Assembly (NCBI RefSeq): GCF_023715565.1
Contig: NZ_JAMBOJ010000027.1
Coordinates: forward strand, 1 to 64,000
Direction: 5' to 3'
Source: Cytobacillus firmus
GTDB lineage: Bacteria > Bacillota > Bacilli > Bacillales > Cytobacillaceae
DNA length: 64,000 nt
The notes below the pieces were generated by a model. It ran no database searches. It was not told the DNA's origin and was given only the letters and a program-made list of their open reading frames with translations. Of the stretch, positions 44,720-53,105 are shown piece by piece (the stretch's first letter is position 1; every line of letters begins with the position of its first letter). The translations under genes and the position numbers were made by a program.

Positions 44720-46807
44720 TTATATGGAACGTCCCCAATGACGGTGCATGGCAATCGTATTAATTAGATTCTCACTGGAAGATGGATCTCCGTTTCTGAT
44801 TTCTACGATCCCCATATCAGAGAGTGTTTGTGATTGCCCCAGCATCTTTAAGGCTTCTGGAGGCAGTAATTCCGCTCCCTCACCGCTAAACGCAATCGTT
44901 TTAAAATGCTTGTAGGCTTCACTGACGAATTCCCTGGCCTGCGGCACCTTTTTCAGCGCTTCTGCACTTTCTTTGCCGCCGGCAGCATAAATGACATCAT
45001 ACATCACAGAATGAGAAGTCAGGAAGGATTTCATAACTTCCAGTTCTCCGCCGTCACCTTTTATCATGCCCAGGTTTCTGCTGACAATCTCCGGCATGGT
45101 TCCAGCCTCTTTCAAGGCTTCCATTACGCTTTTGACTTCTGAATAATCGAACCCATTATCAGCAAGAATGGCTACTTTCCGGGTCTTAGCTGATTTGGCT
45201 GCATTCATTTGACTTAATGCAGGAGAAGAAAGCGTGACTTTAGATTCTGCCGCCGCATCCGGCACCTTCGCACCGACGCCAAGGGCAATTTGTTCAGCCA
45301 GGTAAAGGTCCACATTACTGAACATATCGACAACATGCTGCTTTATATCCTTGTTCTGCACCTTGCCAACTTCAAAACGGAATGCTTCGATAATATGCTC
45401 CTTTTCTACTTCGGACATGCTGTTCCAGAACAGTTTCGCCTGGCTGTAGTGGTCTTTGAAGCTGTCGCTGCGCTGGCGCACTTTGCGCCCTTCGACCTTT
45501 TCCTGATAATGAACATACCCGCCCTCTTCTGCTGTGGCAGGGCTTGGATCATTATTCTGCATCGAGTTTTTATGATAAGCAACCTGCCCTTTATTAATGG
45601 TCATTCGATGATAGCCGTCATACTGGTTATTATGAAATGGACATACAGGACGGTTGATCGGGATTTCGTGGAAGTTCGGACCGCCAAGGCGGATCAGCTG
45701 GGTGTCTGTATAGGAAAACAGGCGTCCCTGCAGCAATGGGTCATTTGAAAAATCAATTCCCGGTACTACATGCCCAGGATGGAATGCGACTTGTTCCGTT
45801 TCGGCAAATACATTATCCTGGTTGCGGTTCAGCGTCATTTTTCCGATAATCCTTACCGGGACCATTTCCTCCGGCCACAGCTTTGTTGCATCCAGAATAT
45901 CAAAATCGAAGGAGAATTCATCTTCTTCATCAATCATCTGGACACCCAGCTCAAATTCAGGGTAGTCTCCCATTTCGATTGCTTCCCAAAGGTCGCGGCG
46001 GTGGAAATCCGGATCCTTTCCGGCAAGCTTTTGGGCTTCGTCAAAAACAAGTGAATGCGTGCCCAGAACCGGCTTCCAGTGAAACTTTACAAATCGTGCC
46101 CTGCCCTGCTCATTCACAAACCGGAATGTGTGAACACCGAAGCCTTCCATCATGCGGTAGCTGCGCGGAATGGCACGATCTGACATTGTCCACATGATCA
46201 TGTGGGCAGTTTCCGTATTGTTGGCTGCAAAATCCCAGAACGTATCATGGGCCGTTGAAGCCTGCGGCATTTCGTTATGCGGCTCCGGCTTGAATGAATG
46301 AACGAGATCCGGGAATTTAATGGCATCCTGGATGAAGAATACCGGGATATTATTGCCGACTAAATCGTAATTGCCTTCTTCCGTGTAAAACTTGGTGGCA
46401 AATCCGCGGGCATCACGTACAGAGTCTGCCGAGCCCCGGGAGCCGGCAACGGTTGAGAACCGGACAAAGACCGGGGTTTTGACAGATGGGTCCTGCAGAA
46501 ACTTGGCCCTGGTGTATTCTCCCATGGACTCATACACCTGGAAATAGCCATGTGAGCCAAACCCGCGGGCATGAACAACCCGTTCAGGGATGCGTTCATG
46601 GTCAAAATGCGTCATTTTTTCCCGAAAGTGAAAGTCCTCCATCAAGGTCGGACCGCGGGTACCTGCTTTCAGTGAATGCTCATCCTCCGAAACCTTTACC
46701 CCTTGATTCGTCGTCAGTTTCTTGCCTGCGTTATCCATGCGGAAATCCTCAAGCTGCCTGTCCTTGCTGTGTTCATTTACACCTTTGTTTTTCGGATCCT
46801 GTTTCAA
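44720..46807 (-). CDS. katE: Large-subunit catalase (clade 2, HPII/KatE type)
   Basis: 695 aa heme catalase that dismutates hydrogen peroxide. Catalytic His in RVVHARGFGSHG (about 78) and Asn in LVGNNIPVFFIQD (about 151), heme-ligand Tyr in RLFSYTDTQLIRLG (about 365). After the core, residues about 540-695 form the flavodoxin/DJ-1-like C-domain typical of large catalases (KVAILADNGFDYSEVKSVMEAL, given as motif; YAAGGKESAEAL). Length and domains match B. subtilis KatE. A SigB promoter lies 66 bases upstream. Start ATG after AAGGAGG. Confidence 0.94.
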   Translation of the reverse strand: MKQDPKNKGVNEHSKDRQLEDFRMDNAGKKLTTNQGVKVSEDEHSLKAGTRGPTLMEDFHFREKMTHFDHERIPERVVHARGFGSHGYFQVYESMGEYTRAKFLQDPSVKTPVFVRFSTVAGSRGSADSVRDARGFATKFYTEEGNYDLVGNNIPVFFIQDAIKFPDLVHSFKPEPHNEMPQASTAHDTFWDFAANNTETAHMIMWTMSDRAIPRSYRMMEGFGVHTFRFVNEQGRARFVKFHWKPVLGTHSLVFDEAQKLAGKDPDFHRRDLWEAIEMGDYPEFELGVQMIDEEDEFSFDFDILDATKLWPEEMVPVRIIGKMTLNRNQDNVFAETEQVAFHPGHVVPGIDFSNDPLLQGRLFSYTDTQLIRLGGPNFHEIPINRPVCPFHNNQYDGYHRMTINKGQVAYHKNSMQNNDPSPATAEEGGYVHYQEKVEGRKVRQRSDSFKDHYSQAKLFWNSMSEVEKEHIIEAFRFEVGKVQNKDIKQHVVDMFSNVDLYLAEQIALGVGAKVPDAAAESKVTLSSPALSQMNAAKSAKTRKVAILADNGFDYSEVKSVMEALKEAGTMPEIVSRNLGMIKGDGGELEVMKSFLTSHSVMYDVIYAAGGKESAEALKKVPQAREFVSEAYKHFKTIAFSGEGAELLPPEALKMLGQSQTLSDMGIVEIRNGDPSSSENLINTIAMHRHWGRSI

Positions 46808-47097
46808 ATGTTCATTCCTCCTTATATTTAAGAAGCAAATGCTTCTGGATTACGTATGTATCTACAATTGAAGTACCCTACATCAAAGGAGGTAAACAGC
46901 AAAATAAAAGAAAACAGCGGGACCATTCCTATTAATTCAAAAGAAAACTCATTTACTTTTTACAGGAATTGGTTCTTTAGCTTACCAAATTTTTGTTTTT
47001 TCTGACAATATTATATAAAAAAAGCAAATGAGTATTGTCAATAATAGTAAAACAATATAGAATTTTCATATAACCTCATAAAGAGGCAGGTGAAACG
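46808..47097. other. Divergent region between catalase and a histidine kinase
   Basis: 290 bases containing the SigB promoter of katE at its left side. The right half is AT-rich and should hold the kinase promoter; I recognise nothing specific there. Confidence 0.4.
46873..46897 (-). promoter_or_regulatory. SigB-type promoter of katE
   Basis: Minus strand GTTTAC (46897-46892), 13-base spacer, GGGTAC (46878-46873). SigB consensus is GTTTAA-N12-14-GGGTAT. B. subtilis katE is a classic SigB gene. Confidence 0.8.
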
Positions 47098-48357
47098 GTG
47101 GAAATCACAAAGCATTTTTTCTTTAATCTATCGCTTTTGATCGTTATCTTGTTTGTTGTGCTTGTATGGGCGGAAAAAAGCTCGAAATTCCGATTTTCCA
47201 AAGGCTGCTCCTTTGTATGGCTTTTGTTTATGATCTGGATATGCTTTCAGTTTTCATATCAGCCAAGCCCACATTATTTTTTTGATTTACGTTTGATACC
47301 TGTCATCGTCGGCGGTTTATATGCGGGGATCGGCCCAGCATTAGCCGGGTCTGTGATTTTAATGAGAAGTTTTTATGGAATAGAACCTGGTTTTTATTCT
47401 AATATTCTTTTATATTTGCCCCTGGGGATTATACTATGGAAGCTCTATCCCTGGTTTTGGAAGCAGGTGCCCCAAAAAAGAGTTCGCTTTTCGATTTACA
47501 TTACCCTGTTATTAAGTGTAGTGACGGTTATGGTAATGGAAATATGTACACCTCCTCAAGACCGATTTGACGCCTGGTTTGCTTATTTGGTGATTCCCCC
47601 GTTGGGTGTCTTTATGATTACATATGTTTTTGAATTTGCTAAAAGGAATCTGGATATGCGGGAGAATCTAGTCCGCGCTGAAAAGCTTGAAGCAGTCGAG
47701 CAAATGGGTGCAGCCATCTCTCATGAAATTCGCAATCCCCTGACAGCCGCCATCGGATTTGTGCAGCTTTTACAGGAGCAGCGGCTGCCTCCACGAAAAA
47801 GGGTGGAGTATCTGAGTATTGTGAAGGCTGAGCTGGAATCAGCAGAGCAGGTCATCCAGAACTATTTAACCTTTTCCAAACCATCCTTAGATAGGATTGA
47901 GGAAATCAATGTAAAAAAAGAACTCATGCAGGTAATGAATATATTAAAGCCGACAGCCAACCAGAATTCCGTGGAAATCAATGCCCACTTTTCCCTCCTC
48001 GGATCAATTAAGGGGGATCGGCAAAAATTCCACCAATGCTTCTTGAATGTAATAAAAAATTCAATTGAGGCTATGCCGCGCGGCGGGCAATTATACATAG
48101 AAACGCACTACAGCAGCAGCCAAATCACCATCGAAATAAAAGACACTGGTGTTGGCATGACTCCCGAACAGCTTCAGCGACTGGGAGAACCCTATTATTC
48201 TACTAAAGGCTCCAAAGGGACCGGACTCGGTATGATGGTTGTATTCAGTATTGTAAGGGCCATGGATGGCAATGTTCGCGTCAAAAGCGAAGTCAATAAA
48301 GGGACTGTTTTCAGCTTTACATTTCCGAATTATAAGCCGGAGATACATAAGGTCTAA
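47098..48357 (+). CDS. KinB-like membrane sensor histidine kinase
   Basis: 419 aa. Six hydrophobic segments (1-185) with RLIPVIVGGLYAGIGPALAGS like the 5TMR-LYT sensor, His209 in AAISHEIRNPLTAAIGFVQLL, NVIKNSIEAM, KDTGVGM, PYYSTKGSKGTGLGMMV. Start is GTG at 47098 after GCAGGTGAAACG (moderate site). Orphan, with no response regulator near. It is the third kinase of this kind in the window. Phosphorelay function is inference. Confidence 0.83.
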   Translation: MEITKHFFFNLSLLIVILFVVLVWAEKSSKFRFSKGCSFVWLLFMIWICFQFSYQPSPHYFFDLRLIPVIVGGLYAGIGPALAGSVILMRSFYGIEPGFYSNILLYLPLGIILWKLYPWFWKQVPQKRVRFSIYITLLLSVVTVMVMEICTPPQDRFDAWFAYLVIPPLGVFMITYVFEFAKRNLDMRENLVRAEKLEAVEQMGAAISHEIRNPLTAAIGFVQLLQEQRLPPRKRVEYLSIVKAELESAEQVIQNYLTFSKPSLDRIEEINVKKELMQVMNILKPTANQNSVEINAHFSLLGSIKGDRQKFHQCFLNVIKNSIEAMPRGGQLYIETHYSSSQITIEIKDTGVGMTPEQLQRLGEPYYSTKGSKGTGLGMMVVFSIVRAMDGNVRVKSEVNKGTVFSFTFPNYKPEIHKV

Positions 48358-48360
48358 AAG

Positions 48361-48392
48361 AAACAGCAGGGTCAACACTGCTGTTTTTATTT
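48361..48392 (+). terminator. Terminator after the kinase gene
   Basis: AAACAGCAG, GGTCAACA, CTGCTGTTTTTATTT. Confidence 0.82.
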
Positions 48393-48406
48393 ATTCCAAT
48401 TTTTAT

Positions 48407-48432
48407 GGAACCTCGAACCAGTACCCCTCGTC
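48407..48432 (+). promoter_or_regulatory. ECF-type autoregulatory promoter of the sigma factor gene
   Basis: GGAACC (48407-48412), 16 bases, CGTC (48429-48432), 29 bases before the sigma start. ECF factors generally read such AAC-N16-CGTC promoters and control their own gene. Confidence 0.7.
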
Positions 48433-48461
48433 TAAGTGTTACCAACGAAAGGAGCATAAAC

Positions 48462-49031
48462 ATGCTGGTAAAAATAACAGACAATCAAGGGCCTCCCCTT
48501 CAATCCGATACAGAGTCCAAAGAAGAGAAGCTTATTTGGCTAATGGATAAATATGGGGACATGGTTATCAGGGTTGCCTTCTCCTATTTAAAACAAAAGC
48601 AGCTGGCCGAAGACGTATCTCAGGAAGTTTTTATTAGCTGCTACCAGAACCTTGAAGGTTTTCAGAAGAAAGCTGCCTATAAAACCTGGCTTTACAGGAT
48701 CACTGTCAACAAATGCAAGGATGTTTTAAAAAGCTGGTCTTATAAAAATTTATTTTATAAAGAATGGATTGGATCCCTGCTGGCAGATCGAATGGATTCT
48801 GTTGAAACTGAGCTGCTTCATATAGAAAATAAGGAGTATCTGTATAGCAGAGTTCTTAGGCTTCCTTTGAAAATGCGTGAAGTCATTATCCTTCACTATT
48901 ATGAAGAGCTAACGCTTGCCGAAATTTCCGACCTCCTGAGCATAAATATGAATACAGTCAAAACGCGGCTTCACCGGGCAAGAAATTCCTTAAAAGACGT
49001 TCTTTCAGAGAAGGGAGATGAACAGACATGA
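48462..49031 (+). CDS. ECF-type RNA polymerase sigma factor
   Basis: 189 aa with region 2 (YGDMVIRVAFSYLKQKQLAEDVSQEVFISCYQNLEGF, about 30-65) and region 4 (LPLKMREVIILHYYEELTLAEISDLLSIN and KTRLHRARNSLKDVL). It has no region 3, as usual for ECF factors. I start at the ATG after AAAGGAG at 48462. Its own promoter is ECF-like. The next gene overlaps by four bases (ATGA) and looks like its anti-sigma factor. It belongs to the SigM/SigV/SigX/SigW range; which one cannot be told. Confidence 0.88.
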   Translation: MLVKITDNQGPPLQSDTESKEEKLIWLMDKYGDMVIRVAFSYLKQKQLAEDVSQEVFISCYQNLEGFQKKAAYKTWLYRITVNKCKDVLKSWSYKNLFYKEWIGSLLADRMDSVETELLHIENKEYLYSRVLRLPLKMREVIILHYYEELTLAEISDLLSINMNTVKTRLHRARNSLKDVLSEKGDEQT

Positions 49032-50080
49032 CCAATCATTTTAAATACCCTGATAATCAAATTCGATTCGAGGATAGACAAAAAGAAATGGTATTAAAAG
49101 CTGTAAGACCTAACTCATATTCTTTTCAAAAGAAAGAAAGAATAAGCCGGAAAAAGAAATGGGCTTATTCAGGTACAGCTGCAGCAGCTTTGTTCATTCT
49201 TTTTATCGGGACAGCTTATTTTTCTCCCGGAATGGCAAAGGTAGCCGCCAAGATTCCTTACTTCAGCGTATTTATAAAACAGGAAGAATACAAATATGCT
49301 TTATATGATGTCATTAGTGATACTGCTAATAAGCATCGCTATGACTTGAGAAGAATGGATGCCTCCATCCCCGATAAAGAGTTAACCGTCTGGCTTGGAG
49401 GAACAAAGGAGGATGTAAACAGCATTAAAGGAGATGTAAAAAAAACCTTCAGCCACTCATTAAAAGATCATAACTTTGGTGCGTATGATATTAGAATAAA
49501 AAGGGACAAACATGATAACACGATACCAGAAGAAACCCCTGAAATGAAAAAGCAGCAAGCTGACAGCCTGGAGCTGGAACAAAAAATCATTAAAGCGCTT
49601 GAAGCGAATAATTACACGATGGCCTTCCCAGTTCAGGCAAGGATAAATGAAATTGAGAAATACATTTTTGTAGCTATTCCGAAGACTGAAGAAAGGACTG
49701 ACGAGCTTAATAGTTTATTGAATTCCATTTCAAGTGAATATGGAAAGGGGTTCAAATATGACATTAGACAGATTGATATGGAAGCCAGAGAACAGGAACA
49801 GCAATGGGATGAAGCCGGAGTCATTCACGTCATCGCAAGCGGCTTGATGGAAAACAAAGAATTCAAGGTAAAAGGGTTTTCATACTCGTTCCATCCTCTC
49901 CCGCTGCAAATAAAGGTGAAAACATCCGTGAAAGCAGATGATCCGGACGCAAAGGTGCTGGCAGAACGCATTAAAGAGGAAATCAAGAGCTTCTTACAAA
50001 CACATGAAAAAGCAGAAGATATTCGAAATGACCCATATGAGCTGACGATCTTAAGTAAAGATAAAAAGAAAATAAACTAA
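49028..50080 (+). CDS. Membrane anti-sigma-like protein (DUF4179/DUF4030-like)
   Basis: 350 aa. A cytoplasmic N-terminus of about 45 residues, rich in Lys/Arg, a single membrane segment (about 46-65, YSGTAAAALFILFIGTAYF), then a large outside domain with the IPYFSVFIK motif and two charged beta/helix regions. Such a topology and the ATGA overlap with the sigma gene indicate a partner that holds the sigma factor at the membrane until an envelope signal. No ZAS zinc motif (HxxxCxxC) is present, so the mode of binding is not evident. Confidence 0.75.
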   Translation: MTNHFKYPDNQIRFEDRQKEMVLKAVRPNSYSFQKKERISRKKKWAYSGTAAAALFILFIGTAYFSPGMAKVAAKIPYFSVFIKQEEYKYALYDVISDTANKHRYDLRRMDASIPDKELTVWLGGTKEDVNSIKGDVKKTFSHSLKDHNFGAYDIRIKRDKHDNTIPEETPEMKKQQADSLELEQKIIKALEANNYTMAFPVQARINEIEKYIFVAIPKTEERTDELNSLLNSISSEYGKGFKYDIRQIDMEAREQEQQWDEAGVIHVIASGLMENKEFKVKGFSYSFHPLPLQIKVKTSVKADDPDAKVLAERIKEEIKSFLQTHEKAEDIRNDPYELTILSKDKKKIN

Positions 50081-50098
50081 AATATGTACTGGTAAGCT

Positions 50099-50131
50099 TT
50101 GCCTCCCGGTTCGGGGAGGCTTTTATTTTTC
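50099..50131 (+). terminator. Terminator of the sigma/anti-sigma unit
   Basis: GCCTCCCGGTTCGGGGAGGC then TTTTATTTTT. Confidence 0.9.
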
Positions 50132-50188
50132 TCTCAGGAAAAGGCTGCGATTCCGCCTGTCCGGCCTCTTTTGCTTATGCTTTTTTCA

Positions 50189-50782
50189 TTATGATTCTAT
50201 CTGCTCCGCTTCCAAATGCTTCGTGCAATTATAAAGCTCACAGTCCCACTTGCTTTCTTTTATTAACAGTTCCGTGATAGATGTGTTTTTCGGCGGAGTC
50301 GTGAGGTCTATCTGCGGAACCAGTTCCTTTAACAGATGGCGGATGAAGGCGCCGTGACTTACAATCAGCACGTTTTCGCCCGGATGCTTTTCTTTAATTT
50401 CCTGCAGGAAGCCAAGCCCTCTTTCCAAAACACTTTCTTTCGGCTCGAAACCAAGGTCCATTTCACGCCAATTCTGGCCCCATTTTTTAAGTCGTTCGGC
50501 TTCAGTTGTGCCTTCAATCATCCCGCCACCGACTTCTCTTATTCGGGGGTCGAGGTAAAGGGGAATGGAACCGTTTCTCTTCTGAATGGCTTCTGCCGTC
50601 TGCTTTGCCCTTAGAAGATTACTGGAGTAAATCACATCCCATTTTTCGCCGCTAACCCGTTCCGCCAGGCGTTCTGCCTCAGCCAAACCTTCTTCATGAA
50701 GGGGAATATCCGAGCTCCCCTGTGCCCGACGCTCCTTATTCCACGCTGTGATTCCGTGCCGGATTAATCCGATTCTTGTCAT
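50189..50782 (-). CDS. Histidine phosphatase family protein (phosphoglycerate mutase-like)
   Basis: 197 aa. Catalytic RHG at residues 7-9 (LIRHGITAWN), second Arg in SSNLLRAKQTAEAI, Glu in REVGGGMIEG and second His in VLIVSHGAFIRHLL. A cofactor-independent phosphatase of the branch 1 type; broad phosphatase is more likely than true mutase because of its size. ATG after AAAGGATGG at 50782 is preferred over an upstream one. Confidence 0.87.
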   Translation of the reverse strand: MTRIGLIRHGITAWNKERRAQGSSDIPLHEEGLAEAERLAERVSGEKWDVIYSSNLLRAKQTAEAIQKRNGSIPLYLDPRIREVGGGMIEGTTEAERLKKWGQNWREMDLGFEPKESVLERGLGFLQEIKEKHPGENVLIVSHGAFIRHLLKELVPQIDLTTPPKNTSITELLIKESKWDCELYNCTKHLEAEQIES

Positions 50783-50837
50783 ATGTAATACCATCCTTTC
50801 TTTTGACTGGATTGTTTAGGTGTTCCCTTCTCTAAGC

Positions 50838-50862
50838 AAAAGAGCGGTCTTTACCGCTCCTG
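50838..50862 (-). terminator. Terminator after the signal peptidase gene
   Basis: Minus strand GAGCGGT, AAAG, ACCGCTCTTTTG. Confidence 0.75.
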
Positions 50863-50865
50863 CAG

Positions 50866-51387
50866 CTAATCTATTTTCCTCATACTTGTAAAAGGATACC
50901 AGACAAATTCACTTACGCCAATAATCCGCTCTTTCTCAATAAAACCGAGCCCATTTCGGCTGTCCAGGCTGACAAGGCGATTGTCCCCCATGACGTAATA
51001 GTGATTACTCGGAACCGTGATAGGACCGAAGTCACCAGTCAGTTTGCTGACAATTCCTTCTGCTGCTTCGCGATTTTCAGCAAGGTAGTCTTCATCCCAT
51101 TGCTGGCCGTTAATATACAGATGGTCTTCCTTCATTTCCAGTTCATCACCGGGGAAACCTATTAATCTCTTGACATAGTTCTTTTCATCGCCCCTGATGA
51201 TGACAATATCGCCTCTCTTCAGTTCTTCAAATTTATTTACAAATATTTTTTCCTCGTCATGAAGAGTAGGATCCATGGAGGCTCCTTCCACATAGTACGG
51301 TGAAAAAAGAAAGACTCTGATGGCCAGTGCGATTCCAAAGGCAATCAAAAGGGACTTGAGCCAGTCTGCTATTTCATGTTTAATCAT
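50866..51387 (-). CDS. Type I signal peptidase
   Basis: 173 aa with one N-terminal membrane segment (about 10-30). Catalytic Ser39 is in VEGASMDPTL and Lys in NYVKRLIGFPGD (about 73); box E reads YVMGDNRLVSLDSR. It is a prokaryotic-type enzyme (SipS/T/U/V group, not the SipW type), which removes signal peptides outside the membrane. Its ATG overlaps the stop of the DinB gene as ATGA, so translation is coupled. Confidence 0.93.
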   Translation of the reverse strand: MIKHEIADWLKSLLIAFGIALAIRVFLFSPYYVEGASMDPTLHDEEKIFVNKFEELKRGDIVIIRGDEKNYVKRLIGFPGDELEMKEDHLYINGQQWDEDYLAENREAAEGIVSKLTGDFGPITVPSNHYYVMGDNRLVSLDSRNGLGFIEKERIIGVSEFVWYPFTSMRKID

Positions 51388-51920
51388 GTGCTACCAAAAC
51401 TTTCTGCACCCATATACCGGTCTTTGATTAAAGTGCGGTGGTGAAGTTCATGTCCTGCAATGATATAGGCAATGGCTCTTGCGGTTACCCTGGTGCCGTT
51501 CGCATTCCCTCGTCTTAGCAACGCCTCATCATCCAGGCTTTTCAGTAAACCGATCGTATTTTGGCGAACCTGGGACAGCTGTGCTGAAAGCTCCGCAATG
51601 CTGAAGGAGTTGAATTTACCATTCTTTACATACTGGTTATCATCATATCCCGGCAGCTCAGCCTTCTCCCCTCTGCCAATGCAAAGCAGGCGGTAGCTCA
51701 TGATGCGTTCAGTATCTGTAATATGGCCGATCACTTCCTTAACCGTCCATTTTTCCGGAGCATAGCGGAAATGTGCCTGTTCTTCATTCAGATCTTTTAC
51801 CAGATTGATTGTCTCCTTCATTTGTTCATCGAGGATTTTCAGAAGGTCCCTTTCCGGTACGGAGCTGACGTATTTCTCATAATACGGTGCATATTCATCC
51901 AATCCAGGTTTCTTTAACAT
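51384..51920 (-). CDS. DinB superfamily protein (putative metal-dependent transferase/hydrolase)
   Basis: 178 aa four-helix DinB/YfiT-like fold. The three metal His are in VIGHITDTE (about 52) and AGHELHHRTLI (about 150-154). Members are often thiol-dependent transferases (bacillithiol in bacilli), but substrate is unknown. ATG chosen after GGGAGGG. Forms a unit with the signal peptidase gene, a pairing with no obvious functional reason. Confidence 0.82.
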   Translation of the reverse strand: MLKKPGLDEYAPYYEKYVSSVPERDLLKILDEQMKETINLVKDLNEEQAHFRYAPEKWTVKEVIGHITDTERIMSYRLLCIGRGEKAELPGYDDNQYVKNGKFNSFSIAELSAQLSQVRQNTIGLLKSLDDEALLRRGNANGTRVTARAIAYIIAGHELHHRTLIKDRYMGAESFGST

Positions 51921-51978
51921 CTTGTTCCCTCCCATTCTATTATCTTATTTTACTGAATTTTCACCTATAGGGCCAACT

Positions 51979-52803
51979 TCAGGTCTGAAAAAGCTCACCC
52001 CTGATTGCTTTAACATACCGTTTGTGTGACCGTTGCACTGCAAGGTCTGCCTCCTTTTCTACCACTCTGTGAAACGCATTGTAAATCCGGTCAAAAGACA
52101 GCGGTTTGATTTTTCTGGCCATTCTTTCAACCGTTTCAGCGGGAAGTGGAATGAGATTTGGGTAGCTGTACATGAAGCTTACCCATTCTCTGTCCGCAAC
52201 GACCTGAATAATGTCGCCCGTGAGCATGACGCCTTTGCCCCCATTCCCATTTTCCCAATGAAGGACAGCACCGCCTTTAAAATGGCCGCCAAGGCGGTGG
52301 ATGACCAGTCCATCATGAATCTTAAGACTTTCCCCGCTCCAGAAAATGATGTGATCACTTTCCCGAATAACCCACTCCCTGTCGTATTCATGGATATAAA
52401 TCGGCGCATTAAATGCTTCCGCCCATTCAACTTGTGCTGAGTAATAATGGGGATGGGACAGTGCAATCGCGCTGATCCCTCCCAGTTCTTTGATAGCTTC
52501 TATCGTGCGCTCATCAAGGTAGGTAATGCAATCCCACATTAGGTTAAAACCGTTATGCTGGACAAGATAAGCTGTCTGGCCGATAGCAAACTCCGGAGCT
52601 GTTTTCAAGCTGTAAAGATTGGATTCTTCCTTCTTTATTTCATTCGAAAATTCTTGGCTTTCCGTCATTTCATGTAAAGTAGTCCACTCCTGTCCTCCGA
52701 GTCCAACATACTGGCGCTCCTCCATGCAGATCGGGCAGCTTTCAGGCTGATGATCGCATGGTGGAAATTGCGTTCCGCACGTTTTGCATATATATTTTTC
52801 CAT
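51979..52803 (-). CDS. Metallo-beta-lactamase-fold protein with N-terminal zinc ribbon and altered metal motif
   Basis: 274 aa. Residues 1-30 form a rubredoxin-like knuckle pair: Cys6, Cys9, Cys23, Cys26. The MBL domain follows; the usual HxHxDH reads HPHYYS (117-122), keeping the first two His but not Asp-His. Later ligand positions are present: His in RLGGHFKGG and Asp in LTGDIIQVV. It probably binds one metal or works by another chemistry. Function unknown. Single gene. Confidence 0.8.
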   Translation of the reverse strand: MEKYICKTCGTQFPPCDHQPESCPICMEERQYVGLGGQEWTTLHEMTESQEFSNEIKKEESNLYSLKTAPEFAIGQTAYLVQHNGFNLMWDCITYLDERTIEAIKELGGISAIALSHPHYYSAQVEWAEAFNAPIYIHEYDREWVIRESDHIIFWSGESLKIHDGLVIHRLGGHFKGGAVLHWENGNGGKGVMLTGDIIQVVADREWVSFMYSYPNLIPLPAETVERMARKIKPLSFDRIYNAFHRVVEKEADLAVQRSHKRYVKAIRGELFQT

Positions 52804-53105
52804 AGATATTGCCTCCGTTTCTCATACTGGTTATATTAACCATTTTACTGCTGGAAACGTTCTGTTAAATCGCCGCTTCGGCTGAAAGCGGCTACAGCTT
52901 TAGACTGAGGACGTATTCTTTAAGCCTTATAAATCTAGTTCACAACGGAATCCTATTCCTATTCGGGTTCGGTGCAGAAAAATCCTTCCTTTTAAGGATT
53001 GTGCAATCCTGAGGCACAAGAAGAATTAATGATTACCTTTTTGAAACTTTTTTGCTTTTCACCCGTAAAGAATAGTAACGAACTTATTGTTAGGAGAGAG
53101 TCATA
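52804..53105. other. 302-base intergenic region before the ECF-controlled membrane protein
   Basis: Contains a small inverted repeat (GCCGCTT, AAGCGGC at about 52872-52892), another (AATCCTT, AAGGATT at about 52980-53000) and the SigW-like promoter at its right end. No open reading frame of note. A small RNA cannot be excluded. Confidence 0.35.
53042..53067 (+). promoter_or_regulatory. SigW-like ECF promoter
   Basis: TGAAAC (53042-53047), 16 bases, CGTA (53064-53067): exact match to the SigW consensus TGAAAC-N16-CGTA. It lies 38 bases before the start of the gene at 53106. Confidence 0.78.

Noticed and set aside
52860-53010. Small RNA or riboswitch in the spacer before 53106
   Set aside because: Only short weak hairpins and no known riboswitch core; insufficient to call.
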